Shown here one piece after another: positions 34,326-53,500 of a stretch of 64,000 bases of DNA. Under the pieces are notes generated by a model. That model worked only from the letters and a program-made list of their open reading frames with translations, did no database searches and was not told the DNA's origin. The position numbers were made by a program, and so were the translations under genes. Source of the stretch: Callaeas wilsoni (lineage: Eukaryota > Chordata > Aves > Passeriformes > Callaeidae); NCBI GenBank assembly GCA_013398955.1, contig VWPU01018638.1, positions 49,392 through 113,391 on the forward strand, given 5' to 3'. Within the stretch, counting starts at the first letter, position 1. Each line of letters starts with the position of its first letter.

Positions 34326-37300
34326 TAAATAAAATTATACCTAGTGTAAATAATTTAAATAAAATGATAGCTAAGTCTTATAATAAATGATTGATTCAAT
34401 GTATTTTCCTTCTGAAACTATTCTTCTATAATCAAATGTATGATAACACAATTATTTTGATGGAGGGACCTGTGATTCTATGGAAAATTATGGAGATAAA
34501 GCTGATCAATCAGATAGCGGCATTTCATTAGCTTGTACCATCAGATATAAATGCACATCATTTACTTACTGGGAAGTAGTCAGACATCCTCAGCACAAAA
34601 GCAATGAACCATCCTGCGGGCATATGAGGACACTCAGATACAAACTGGATGTGTTTTCTTCTCCTTGCCTAATTTTATTTCTACAAGTGACAAAGGAAAC
34701 CAGACATCATTAGGTGCACTCCTCTTTAGGTAGCTTTTTTCTTGCTAGAGTAAACAGTGAAAAACAGAGAAAGTAGGTATCTTGTGAGTATTTTTCAGTG
34801 AGGTGGATTTCTTGCTGTTGCTAGTATGTTTGGATCATTCATACCATGGGTTTTTGCAAGATAATGTCTGCAGAAATAGATATTTTTTAGACCAGTAACC
34901 AATGTCCTGGCACTAGAGAGGTGCCCAGAATTTTCAAGTTCTAAAATTTCTTCTCTTGCTATCTCCTAGGTACAAATACTATTCCTTCACTGTGCTAGAC
35001 ATAGTTATTAATGAGCAGTTTCCTTCAGTGTCTAGATCAAAATTTTTATCTTCTTTTGTAGTAGCTTAATAAAAATAAGTGAAATTAACTAATTTTAAGT
35101 ACAACTACTAGTAATTTTTATAAGTAGAATGAGACAGCATTTGCTAATATTAAGATATTTAATTTGAAAAAAAAAGTAAAATCCAATCTGAAGTAATTGC
35201 CTAGTGGTTAATATTCTGTCTCTCAAGATAAAAGTTATCTAATGGTTTTTATTGTTGGGAACATGATACACAGAAACTTCAGTAAAAGACAATGTGTTTG
35301 CTTAATGATTTATTTGCACTCATTCATTTCTCTTTGTGGAAATATTGAAAGTATTGTACAATGCTGTATTGCTCTGAATAATCAATCTCATAAACTCCTA
35401 TTGTGAATGCAAGTGAGCAAAATATGCCATACTTCTATGGAAACAGAAAACTATAACATGAAAAAAGAAAAAATGTATTCTCTTTATGCTGTTAATTTAA
35501 TGTATTTGTTCTCAGGAAAAGGGAGGCCTATCCATTCGTTTTTAACTATTGTTGCTCCAAAGTAAAGGATTCTAAATGATGTAATATAATAATATAATAA
35601 ATTTATGTGATTTAAATACATTTCAGTTGTTCTCAGCATAGACATCCACATATAAATGCCTAATCTCACTTTCTAGTCAAGAGAAATAGGTGCTTCTAAG
35701 ATGTGGTTGACCTAGTGTGAATTATCTACCTTTTGATGAACTAGATTACACTCTAGGCTGGTTTTTTCACTCTTTTTGAAGAAGCCTACATCAAATATAG
35801 TTGTTTGCACTGTAGATGTCTACGCTTAAGTATGATGGATCCTATTTCCAAGAAGGGGACTCAACAATAAAGTGACTATCCATTTCAACTGGAGAGCATT
35901 TATCCCCTGTAATAATAATGAACATTTATCTTGCAGCTTTGATTTCTCTAATGTTCTCTGAATCTCCAAGTTTTCTTCTGCCTTCCACCCCCCCCCACTT
36001 TTCTCATCCTGTCTGATACTCAAAGATTTAATTAAATTTGAAGGGACACAGATGCTCTATTATTTAGGCTGTTTCATTTTGGATTATGTTTTGTTCATAT
36101 AATATGTAACTGCAAAAGAACCAATTAAACTATTTTTATGTTACAAAACAGTTCTTAGATATGTTACATTCTTGGAAGGGTGTTTTAATTCATATTTATT
36201 CCTTAATATTATCTAATATATAGCTCATTTAAGCTGTATCTTAGCTTAATACTGAACTACTCTTGTAAAGAGAAAATATTCATAACACCTTTAGAAACTT
36301 CATCACTATTTTACTGGTAGAATGTCCCATTTTATGGAGTGAAAATGTTACTATACATCTGAAAATACTTTTATAGGTACATTTGCATTGGAAGAGTCAG
36401 GATAACAGATGTTCATATAGAAGTATGTGCAACTTTGTATCTTTACTCTTCCTCTTCAGAAGCAGTCCTGAAGAACATATACTTGCCTCAGTTACACACC
36501 ATTCTGCTCTGTATGTTTTGAAATTTTTAAAAGTTGAGTACTTCACCTGGAACACTACTTTCCTTGAAAAATCTTCAGGGATCTAATTTCATCAGGAACT
36601 AGATACACATATTGAACAACTGTCTGGAAAACCTGTTGTCTGGAACACGTCCTTCTGAGCATGCTCTCTCTCAAAAGCTATAGGAAGTTCTCGAGGTAGT
36701 CATTAACTATTCAATAAAACCTTTTCCCATTTTATTTATGAGCTGGAGTTTTGCCCAAGGAGTAGGTTCTAAAGGATATATTCCAAGGCACAGAAAGAAG
36801 GTACACCTACTGAAATTTGTTAGATCTCTGTTCCAAATGATTCCTTTGAAAAAGTTCTTACAAAATAATTGGAGACTGAAGTACATAATTATAATTTCCA
36901 GAAAATTATTTTTCAAATAGGACTTTTTTTTTCCTTGTAGAGACTGGATAATACTTATTAGTGTTACTGCCTTTTATTACTATTTGCTTCTGGGTTTATA
37001 GCTTCAATTTAAATCAGGCATTCAAAGTTGTTCATTTCTTTTGGGTTTATAAATAGCAAGATCAGACCAGGTTGTAGAGAGACTGTTGCCTTCTGTTTAG
37101 CTATCTTTTTTTTTTTTTAAGGGAATAAAGAGTGCACAAGTCAGCATATTTTATTTTGAATAATTTGGGGTTTTATATAGTATGTATATGGAGGAAGAGA
37201 AAATACAAGACTCCTTTTTCCTTATAGTGTATAGGGATATATTTAATAATATCCTCTGAAAAAAATTCAAGATACTATTAACTTATATCAGAACATTTGT

Positions 37301-37404
37301 AATAGTCTGGTGTCTACTGGATTTATCACAAGTGCTACTGTAAAGGCACAAAACTTTTAGGGACTACTGAGTATCTCTTTCTAAAAAAAACAAAAAAAGA
37401 TCGT

Positions 37405-37964
37405 TATATTAATATTAAATGCGCCGCCGGCACGCTGGCTGGGCTGAGATGGCAGCAGCTTGGTCCAGGCGTGTCCCACACAAAGGAAGGACGCCCCGGG
37501 GCACCTCGGTGCCTCGCTTGCCAGCCTTCCAGCCCGTGCGGTGGAGGGCACGGAGCCGAGCGTGCCTGGGGTTTTGTATAGCCCAGGCGCGGCCGGAAGA
37601 AAGGGGGCAGTGGTGGCTCTCGGCCGGTGATCCAAGGGTTTATTGTAGAAGAACCCTCAAATGGGCCGAATGCCGAAGAGAGCAAGGCACAGTAATGAGG
37701 GCTTTATAAGGATGCAGGGAAGGGGGCGGGGTGACACCACAGGGACCCATAGGAAGAGGAGAAAGGCGGGACAGGCCAGGACACCTTCCCCTAGGGGACA
37801 CAAGAGGTGTCTGTCAACTGTAGACAGAACCACCCCTCAGGAATCCTAGGAATTCAAAGGCAAAAGCCATGTTCACAGAACAGGGGTTTCGCTCCTTGGT
37901 ACCAGCCCACCAAACCTCTGTTTCTGGGCTCTGTGGCCCCTCGGTTGGTTCCTTCACCACAACA
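37405..37964 (-). mobile_element. Solo LTR of an endogenous retrovirus, copy 2
   Basis: A 560-bp element homologous along its length to the one at 3150 and flanked by a perfect 6-bp repeat, GATCGT, at 37399-37404 and 37965-37970. On the minus strand it starts TGTTGTGGTGAAGG, has a good TATA box, CTTATAAAG (37702-37710), and AATAAA (37639-37644) about 60 bp downstream. It ends in AATATA. It keeps many CpG sites in its GC-rich R/U5 part. Open frames across it are a by-product of GC content. Its flanking repeat differs from that of copy 1, so the two are separate insertions. Confidence 0.87.
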
Positions 37965-40823
37965 GATCGTAATTATTATATTGCCTAACTTTAAGATATT
38001 ATTCTCAGTTCTGAAGCCATACAGATACATGTCTGATATCATTAGTTGACTCATTTTGTGTGAAACAATAGTTCAAGACTGGTGGCAAACTGTCTGAGAT
38101 GGAATCTTTGAAATTTTCTTCTTCTGCCTTCCAGAACCTACTTTTGATAGTACAATCTTTTTATCCAGAATCTTATAGCTCAGGCATATCACTGGTGAAA
38201 TATTTTTGTTCATAATATTTTTCCCTGATGTTATACTTTGTCATTTGAAAATCTTTTGTGGTGTCTCATTTTTTCTATTCAGCTTTGGAAGAGACTTTGG
38301 GACAGTGGATAAATGCAATAAATACATAAATATATTATAGCATGATCAGTGTTTGTATGCATCAATAAAATCCATGGATCTTATTTCATTTATATTAATG
38401 CTTTAACCTTGCTCTGAGAAGCTGGAACAAAAGACTTTACTGGAATGTATAGATCAAGAAAAATACTTGCCTCTGCACTTCTAATTACTATATATCTACT
38501 AACCAGATCAATAGAACACTCTAGTAATGCTAGTCTGATTTAAAAATATGTAGAATATTGTAATAAATCATCACAGGTTTCCCTGAAGTGTTTATTCTTA
38601 TGAACAACAGAATAAAAAGTAGAATTACGCAAAAGTTTTACTGTAATGTTAAACTGATTCAAGGATGCCACCCAACTTTGGTTTGCCATTTATAGATTTT
38701 TCAGAAAACTTAACAATGACACTGTTAGATAACTGGTAAAAGCAGAATTTTTGGAAAGTTTATTAAGAAGTTTTAAATTACTTGCTCATCTTACCTAAAT
38801 TTCAGTTTTTATTTTGAAAGGTTCCATCACAATCAGCTTTAAATGCTGATATCATCAAAACACCTTTTCGCTATTCTAAATGGAACAGTCAATATAATAA
38901 GCACTGCAAGTCCCACTGACTTTGAGTGTGATCAAACTAAAGCTGGCATTGTAAAACAAGGACTCTGAAAATATAGCTTTAAGACGACTAATTTTCTTGC
39001 TTGTTGGCATACTTGGAAAGATTTCAAGTAAATTTTGTATTGTGCATTGTGTGTGTACTTTGCATGTCAAAGGATGAATTTCCAAAAAGTATACAGGGTT
39101 TATTTTTACAGTGGGAACATGTAAAGGCTTGTACAGTACATATGTAGTAAATTAGTTTCCTATCGGATATTGACAGCTCTGCTGTTTCTATACGTTATTT
39201 GCTCAGTTTGTGCAAATTCCCTTAAAACTAAATATCTTCAATATCAGCTGACAAGCACATTTGTTAAGTAAATGGCAAGTTTACTTTACCAATTTTAAAG
39301 TTTGTGCTGAAAATCATGTAAGATTATGTTAAATCTAAGTTTGAAATAGGTTGTGTATTAACTGTTACATACAGCTTGTTTACCTTTTAATGACCTGGAG
39401 TTATGAAATACTTTGTTAATACTATAGAATGTTTGGAGTAGCCATTAGCAACTGGTTTTAACCCTCTTCCAGCAGGGGTATGCATGGTAAACGAAATTAT
39501 TTACTGTCTCAAGGAATAATATTTTACTTTTTACTATACATAAAATATGCTTCTATTTGGTGACTGAGGTTTCTGATTTTGATTTACTAGTGTCGATTTT
39601 GCACAAAGATGAAGAATTTTCTAATTTTCAGTTGAATCAGAAACTTCTAAGAAGAAATCCTGGTAATAGACTCACAAGAATAAGATTATGAAATGTTATT
39701 ATTTAAAATTTCTTATAGCCAGTTGCTATAACAGATTTTATTTTTTTATATATTCTTATATTTTTTATGTTATTAATGACATCATTGCTTCTTATTGTCT
39801 TAAAAATGTGACTGTTTCACAGAATATGATACAAGACAAATGTAGACTAATCTATGCTCATGTGGCTTTATAGAACTACTGTTTTCAATGTCATACCTAT
39901 CCCATTATCACAGTTTTAGGTGAGTTACAAAGAGAGTGAAACAGAAATCTTGTAATTAAACATCCTCTTCTGAAAAATATGAATGGAGAAAAAACAAATT
40001 ATAAACTTTTTAAATGTATATCTCTTCTGATTAAAAATAAAAAAAAAAGCTCTCTTTATCACAGAAAAGAATTTCAGATTGTAGAAAAGTGAACGATTAT
40101 ATCAGAGCAGCCATATTACAACAGAATTATCAATAATTTGGAGATTCACTAGAGACAAGTGGAAAGATCAAAGCTGAAGCCTGGTGCATAGATAGAAGCT
40201 GAAGCCTGTGATTTGAACAAACAAATTAAATTTGATTATTTTTTCATGTTCCACAATATTCCTTAATGAGACAGATATTTTTCAGGGAGTTCTCTTACTT
40301 TTTCATTTGTAACCGTTGTTATAAAAGAATGACAAAGATTTTTCTTTTCTGCAGTGAAATAAATAAAACCTTTTTTTTTGGTCATTCCTAATTAAAAAAA
40401 CCCAACATATCTTGGAACTTATATTTTCCTTAACCTCTATTTTCTCCTTGGATGAAATACATATCACATAGGATAATGTTGATTGTGCTAAAGAAAAACT
40501 GTTTTAGCTTTCTGACACAACTTATAAAGACAAGTACTTCAATTACAAAGAGACAAATGCCTTGTATCAATCTGGTGGTACTCAACAAATAGAAAATATC
40601 TAGAAGGATATTAATTTTAAAAAATATTACCATTGCACTTACAGAAAAAAAATCTGATAACGAGATTAGATTTCTTCATGTGTTTAATGGAAACAGGATT
40701 AAGATTTCCAGTCATGAATTACTTATACAATTTTTATACTATCTTGGTTTTCTTCTTCTTATGAGTATAGTATTGATGGGTTTGCTGCAATGTTATTTCA
40801 AAATGTATTTCACTGTTAATAAG

Positions 40824-41067
40824 TGAAATATACTTTCAAGTTGAATTCAATACTAACATTATTTGCCCATGTTTTATTGTGGAGTCTGTTCTGTTCTGAT
40901 GTAACTGCACATCTAATTGCACAGAATTTAAAAGTGGACCAAAAATGAAATATATTTTCAAGTTGAATTCAATACTAACATTATTTGCCCATGTTTTATT
41001 GTGGAGTCTGTTCTGTTCTGATGTAACTGCACATCTAATTGCACAGAATTTAAAAGTGGACCAAAAA
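40824..41067 (+). repeat. 122-bp direct tandem duplication
   Basis: Two abutting copies, 40824-40945 and 40946-41067, are identical over 122 bp except for one visible C/T difference (40833 against 40955). The unit is AT-rich and non-coding and resembles no transposon I know. The near identity suggests a recent duplication or an assembly artefact. Confidence 0.95.
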
Positions 41068-41826
41068 GGACGGCTTTTTTGTTTGGTTGGTTTGGGAGTT
41101 TTTGTTTTTGATTAGTTTTTCTTTTTTAAGTACTGAATGAAATATATGTCAGCCTTAAATGTAGTTATGGATTTCAGTTTAAATTCTTATGTCTAGTCTT
41201 ACAAATTTTGTGGCTAGAACAGAACAAAATATCCAGAACACTTTTTAAAACTGAGATTTAGATGATTTATGTGTGGTATTCTACTCTTCACTCAATTAGA
41301 GCAAATTGCCTACACAATTTTCCATGTCCCTTCCATCTGTGCCCTCTTAACTCTCTGTACTTGACTGCAGTCCCTGGGGTATGGCAGACATATATACATG
41401 TACACACGTGCATTTATATATGTGAATATGCCAAACTGGATGTTCCTTAGTGTACTTGTATCACCACTTGCACCTGTAAAGGAAAGTGTTTCTCCTCCCT
41501 TTGGGACAAATTGCAATCCTTGGAACATACGTCAGTTTTCCAACTTGCCTGTACTGTCTTTTGCTCATAGAAGCATGTCCTTCTTCAATTACCAGAACCC
41601 CAGTGTATAAAAGGAATATGAGCTTTCAAGGACATGATAATAATCTGTCAGAATGCCATCCACTTCTTTAAACACAAATGCTCTCAATTCTCAATTATAA
41701 CTGTAATAAAAGATGATTTATTACAGTGTTAAAATTTCTACATATGAGTATTCTGTCATTTTTATCTATATGAAATTGTCAGGAACTAGACAGAGTTACC
41801 ATGGTTAATACATGGATGGAAACAAT

Positions 41827-42077
41827 GTTCCTTTCCTTTTCCTTTCCTGTCCTTTCCTTTCCTTTCCTTTCCTTCCTTTTCCTTTCCTTTCCTTTCTTTT
41901 CTTTTCTTTTCTTTTCTTTTCTTTTCTTTTCTTTTCTTTTCTTTTCTTTTCTTTTCTTTTCTTTTCTTTTCTTTTCTTTTCTTTTCTTTTCTTTTCTTTT
42001 CTTTTCTTTTCTTTTCTTTTCTTTTCTTTTCTTTTCTTTTCTTTTCTTTTCTTTTCCTTTCCTTTCCTTTCCTTTCC
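41827..42077 (+). repeat. CTTTT/CCTTT pentanucleotide array
   Basis: About 250 bp of pure pyrimidine. A core of roughly 32 CTTTT units (about 41895-42055) is flanked on both sides by CCTTT units. Its complement is AAAAG with AAAGG edges. The array lies about 620 bp upstream of the CUB exon at 42696. Long open frames through it, reading Phe/Leu/Ser on + and Lys/Arg/Glu on -, are artefacts of the repeat. Mirror-symmetric polypyrimidine tracts of this kind can form triplex DNA. Confidence 0.97.
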
Positions 42078-42695
42078 ATCATTTTCTTAAAATGGTGCTG
42101 ATATTTTTATCCTGAAGCAGAATTATACGTAAAGTGATTTAATTTACAGGATCATAAAAATGGCCATCCTTCTAATAGTTGTATTTTACTCAGCTTCGTG
42201 AAATTAGAAAATTACTTTTACCTTTGATGCCTTTTTTTCCTACTTGAGCCAGATTATAGATGTCAGGAGTAAATGATATTCTTCACCTTCACTGCATTTG
42301 CTCAGTGATGTACAATTATTTAGTTGGTATTTGAAGACAGTGGTATTGCACAAAATGCAATTAGTTATCTCACCCTTTGAGTATATAGTAATCAAAATGT
42401 AGTGTGATTACCCACAACTGTAATAAAGATGTAACAACTACATAAATAAGTGAAATTATGGTGCTTTGAGGAGGTCAGCAGAGTGATGATACCTAAAAGT
42501 TATTATAATTCATATTTCCTGAACCAAAATCTTGGGGTTAATTACACTAATTTATTGTGAAATATGCTAAACTTGCATGCAATTATTAATTGGAAGATCA
42601 CTTTTATTTACACTGCTGAAAAGCTTAATTTAGAGACTCATCTGTCAAGTACATTTATTTATTTCTAAAATATATTTGCGTATTTTATTTTTTAG

Positions 42696-49058
<6,363 letters not shown>

Positions 49059-50435
49059 TAGAGGTTTTTTATTACATGAAACTGCACACATTTAGTTTGA
49101 TGTGTTGTTACAGCGGTTGAGTTTTGGCATATAACTTTACTCTTATTTTCTGTTATTTAATATTGACAACTATTAAAATGAAATAATTCTGTCATTATTT
49201 AAAGATAAATGAGTAAAAAAAATGAATAATTCCTACATTCTTTTGAAAATTAATGTCTATCACAACACAAAAAAACCCACTGTAAGTGAAGAATTTGAAT
49301 TACTGCTAAGTTTTGAGCCAAGACAAAGAAAAACCTAATAATGATGGTCTTTATTATCTTAAAGTGCATAATGCTCTATATAAACCATCTGTTGCTACTT
49401 GATACTTCTGGAAGAACATATAGTTTCTATAGTGCATGGACAGCAAAATCAAAAAAGGCTAAAGTACAACATATATTTACATATATATGCATTTCTGTAT
49501 TATTACAAAGTTAGTTATATTTGTTATGTTATTTTTATATTACTTTTAACATAGATGTATGTCTTTCTTACAAGAATTTTATTAGTTACATGGTTTCTGT
49601 CTAGCACCAAAACCAGATAATAGAAAGTATGATTATTCATCAGAAAATGAGAGAGGAGAGGCAAAATTTAAAAGAGAGACTGTATGTATTAGAAATGGAA
49701 CTGATGTTGCTGAGGATTGGCAGATGGAGTGAATGCGCATATTGTGAATAAACCTGTGCAATGTGACTTGCTGGGTTTTTTCCATAGCCATAACTTCCCT
49801 GTAGTGTAAAGTAAAACTCCATAGTGGTATGGTATGAGTGCACTTGTGCACTCTTGATATTCAGATCTAGTAGACTAAGATAGGAAGATCTTAGTACTTT
49901 GCTGCATGGTAATCATTAAGACCTAGGATTTCCACATTTAGGCTGTTGAAAGGGGCAAGAGAATGACTAGTATAAACAAGTTTAGGAATTTGCTAATACA
50001 GCAAAACTAGAATCATATATGAGTGGAAAAGGATGAGTTTTAGATCTGAACTCTAACTTGCAGAGCTCAAGTTGTCGATTCTTTTATTTACATGATTCTT
50101 TCTAGATAAAATTAATTTTACTTGTAACAATTTTACTTTGCATAAGGCAGAGGATTATTGTCTATTCTTATATGCTATGTCTTCTTTTATTCATGAGTTG
50201 CATTTATTCTTAGAAGCTATAGTTCTGCAAGAATAAAATTAATTGAATATGAATAGGTAGAAGGGTACAGAAAGGGTGAACATTCACAACAGCATCTCCA
50301 TATAATCAACTTTGTGATTGCATGCCTAGATATTGAATCTATTTCTCACTTGCCCTACAATGATACTTTACGTTAGTTGCTAAATAACACTTGAACGCAA
50401 CAAGCACTCAATGGATAGGTGCTCTGTGGTGGTGG

Positions 50436-50524
50436 TTGGGGGCGTGGGGGTATTGCCTTTTTTTTTCCTTTTGTTTTGGTTTGAGTTTACTTTTTCGGGA
50501 TTACCACCACCACCTCGCCCCCAA
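50436..50524 (+). repeat. Imperfect inverted repeat of GT/GC-rich arms
   Basis: TTGGGGGCG (50436-50444) is mirrored by CGCCCCCAA (50516-50524). A GGTGGTGG block upstream of the left arm also has a CCACCACC partner just before the right arm. The loop is about 70 bp of T-rich sequence. The arms could pair, but the long loop makes this weak. Confidence 0.55.
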
Positions 50525-53500
50525 TAAGGATTATGGGATAATTTTTTTGTCTAAGTTGCCTTCACTTTGATCCCTGAGAGGGTGTGTTCATTAGACATAT
50601 CAGAAATTGGGCAATGGTCATAAAATAAAATGGAAAGGGTATCAAGGGCAAGTCAGGTTTGAAGGGGTGGCTATTTCTGTTGTTTTTAAAATTTTGAGTC
50701 TAAGTCCTTTCTACTAATGATGGTAGGCACTGAAAACAGATGCATAACTGGGTAGTATTTTGGATTGGCAGCTGTTCTGCAATTTAAGTTTTGAAATTTA
50801 TGAATTGGGAGTTGAAAGAAAGTCCAATGAGATAAACTGAGTATTTGCATTAGAATGGTGTATTCAGGACTGTGACATAACACTGAATTACTTACTGGAA
50901 TCAAAAAATTGCAAATAATTTTCCCTTTTCAGAGATTTTTTAGAAATACTAAAGAGAATGATGATTCCTAGAAGTCAGGGTCAAAGGAAATTTCAGTTTA
51001 AGTTATTTCAATAATTCTTTAGAATGTATGCCTAACTTGCTTGTTTATCTCTTGACTAGATCAAATGTATTACTTTAACTTGGCCTCTTCCACCTCACAA
51101 ATTCCACTATTCACTTAGACACCTAGCTAAGGCGGGTACTGTATTTATTTATACCTGTATTTATTATATGTTTAAGTCTTGTAAGTTTCTGCTAACATGA
51201 AAGGTACAATTACATTAGCATTTTACATTAGGTCCAGCAGTTTGGTTTTTGAACTGAGTCTTCTTCTGATCGTTCCCACCGCACTCGTTTTAGTTTTCAC
51301 CATGGAGCAATTTTGAAAGGCACAAATTACACTTGTTCGAGGTAATTCATAAGATGCAATTGAATAGTATCAGGACTAGCATTACTTTGGTGCTCCAGAT
51401 GCTAATGGGCATTTCTCACAAACTTGTAAAGCTTTTCCAAAGTAAAACCACTAAAACACAATGAAATGCATATTGATAATATGGGTACTGTATCTTTTAT
51501 TGTTTCACTTTACAGATCTGTTTATGTTGGAGTTAATTACTTGATGTTGTGCTTGATATCGTTGCTTTCTAACAGCTAAAATAATTTACTACTTAAAGGT
51601 TTTGATGCCTAAATATCTGCTTCTGTGCTGCTCAGTCTCAACTAACTAGAGGTAGTGGAGATATCCATACCTCATCCCATCAAAATTCATAAAGACTTTC
51701 CTCAGTCTAAGTGACATTTGAGTCTGATTCTGGCAGGCTTTTTAAAGATTGTTCCAATTCCTACATGGAATATGACAGGAGGAGCAAAAGATTATGGGAT
51801 GTCATCACCCAGTGCCCTTTACCCATTGTCCCCCAAAATAGTATACTTGCTTGCAGTGGAAGATCGAAGGTCACCTCCTTTCTGACTGGAATAGAACTGA
51901 ATATGCCACATCACTTTTAGTGATAGAAATAGACAAAATTAATTTTTAAGTACATCTGTATTTATCAGTTTTTAGCTGAGTAATTCTTTTAAATTTATGT
52001 TATTACAGGAACTAACAGTTGATCCTCTTTTATGTGTCTGCCATTGGAGAGAATCTAGGAAGTTTTTGTGAAATACTGAAAGTATTTGTCTACTTCTATA
52101 TTAAGATGTTGCATAGGGAGTTATTTTATGGTTTTAATAGCTGGATAACATTATAAATATTTAAATATTAAAAACAGTTTTAAATATTTGTGAGACTATT
52201 TTAAAGTAAATAAATTTTCATTGTTGTTTTGAAATCCTTTTTTCAGTATCCCATAAAATAAAACTACTTAAAAAAGTAGAATAGTGAATATTGTGATTAG
52301 GCAGGACAGAAATATAAGCACTGCCTCACTATAGATAATATTTTATCTGTTATCTACTGTAGTATAAACTGTTTGGGATTTTTTCATGCTTCAAATGTAT
52401 GTGCAGCATTTACATTTGTTAAGCATTACATGTTAAGTAAAAACATAGAATATGTAGAAATCTGAAATTGTAAATGAATTATTTTCACGTCATAATTTTA
52501 GGGATTATTTGAAAACCATAATCCTGTCTTTAGATATGAGATCAGACTTTGGTGCTTGTGTAACTACCAAGTAAAACAAATAAATAATGGATTATTTTCA
52601 GACTTCCCATATCAGTACTATGAAAAGAAACCACAAATTAATAGTTTTAACTGTTGACATGTTGCATGAATACTTAGGATCATTCTGTATATCAGGAAAT
52701 GGTGCGGTATTGTCACAGCAGCACTTCTATTCTCAAAGCCATAGCAAAGAGGAAAGAAGTATGTAGCTAAACAGTAGTAGAGAAACAATCTCCAACATAT
52801 TCAAACACTGGAACGGAATGGTTTTCATCTACAATTGAGTAAAAAACAGCTGCACAAAATGTGAGACAAACAACATTATGGCAGAGCCGTCAAAGAAACC
52901 TATTTTTCTGAGATAAGATTTTGGCAGAATTGTGAATTTCTTTGATTCAGAAAAAACTTTTATAATCTAGCAATAGAATACTATAGTTCTTGGAAAATTA
53001 TATATGAGAATTGTAAGTGCAATAGCTTTCATATACACTTGTCTCCTTTTATAACTTTGGACGTGTATGAGAGATTAAATACAAGATATTACTTATACAT
53101 ATTTTCAACATAAACTGTATGACAGAATTTGTGGGACTAACAAATAATGTAAATAGTCATGGTGTAAATTAAGAGGAAAAATTGTTGTAAGGAATGAAAT
53201 CATTAATGTAAACATAGAACAAAACAATCCTCTATCAGCATCATGTGGGAAAGCTGAACTTCTGTTTAGGTCAGATTTGAGTCTTCTGAAACAGAGAAAA
53301 CTAACCTCAGGGCAGTCTTGTTCTGTTAGGTCCTGATATCACACCCTCAGTTTCTGTGGTGTGGCCAAATTTGAGGGAAAATTTTCTCTTTTGGTGTATC
53401 TATTTTATTTTTCTCTATTCTTTGCAACACCTTTAATCAGGTTCTCCTGATAGTTCTGCCTCCTATTAGGACAAAATCTATTTATTAATACGTCAGACAT

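Larger units (their letters stand above)
23761..42695 (+). other. CSMD3 intron, 18.9 kb
   Basis: Phase-0 intron inside the CUB domain and the largest complete intron in the window. It begins with an A/C-rich tract 27 bp after the donor. It also contains a minus-strand CR1 (25702-26172), an ERVL-like LTR (26570-27564), a second minus-strand CR1 (33690-34325), a solo LTR (37405-37964), a 122-bp tandem duplication and the CTTTT array. The rest is AT-rich with no recognised feature. Confidence 0.85.

Noticed and set aside
37381..37849. Overlapping open frames of 60-96 codons on both strands
   Set aside because: They fall in the GC-rich solo LTR, where stop codons are rare by composition; similar frames occur in the copy at 3108-3774.
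41801..42115. Open reading frames of about 100 codons on both strands
   Set aside because: They are translations of the pentanucleotide array, repeating Phe/Leu/Ser or Lys/Arg/Glu, with no real protein behind them.
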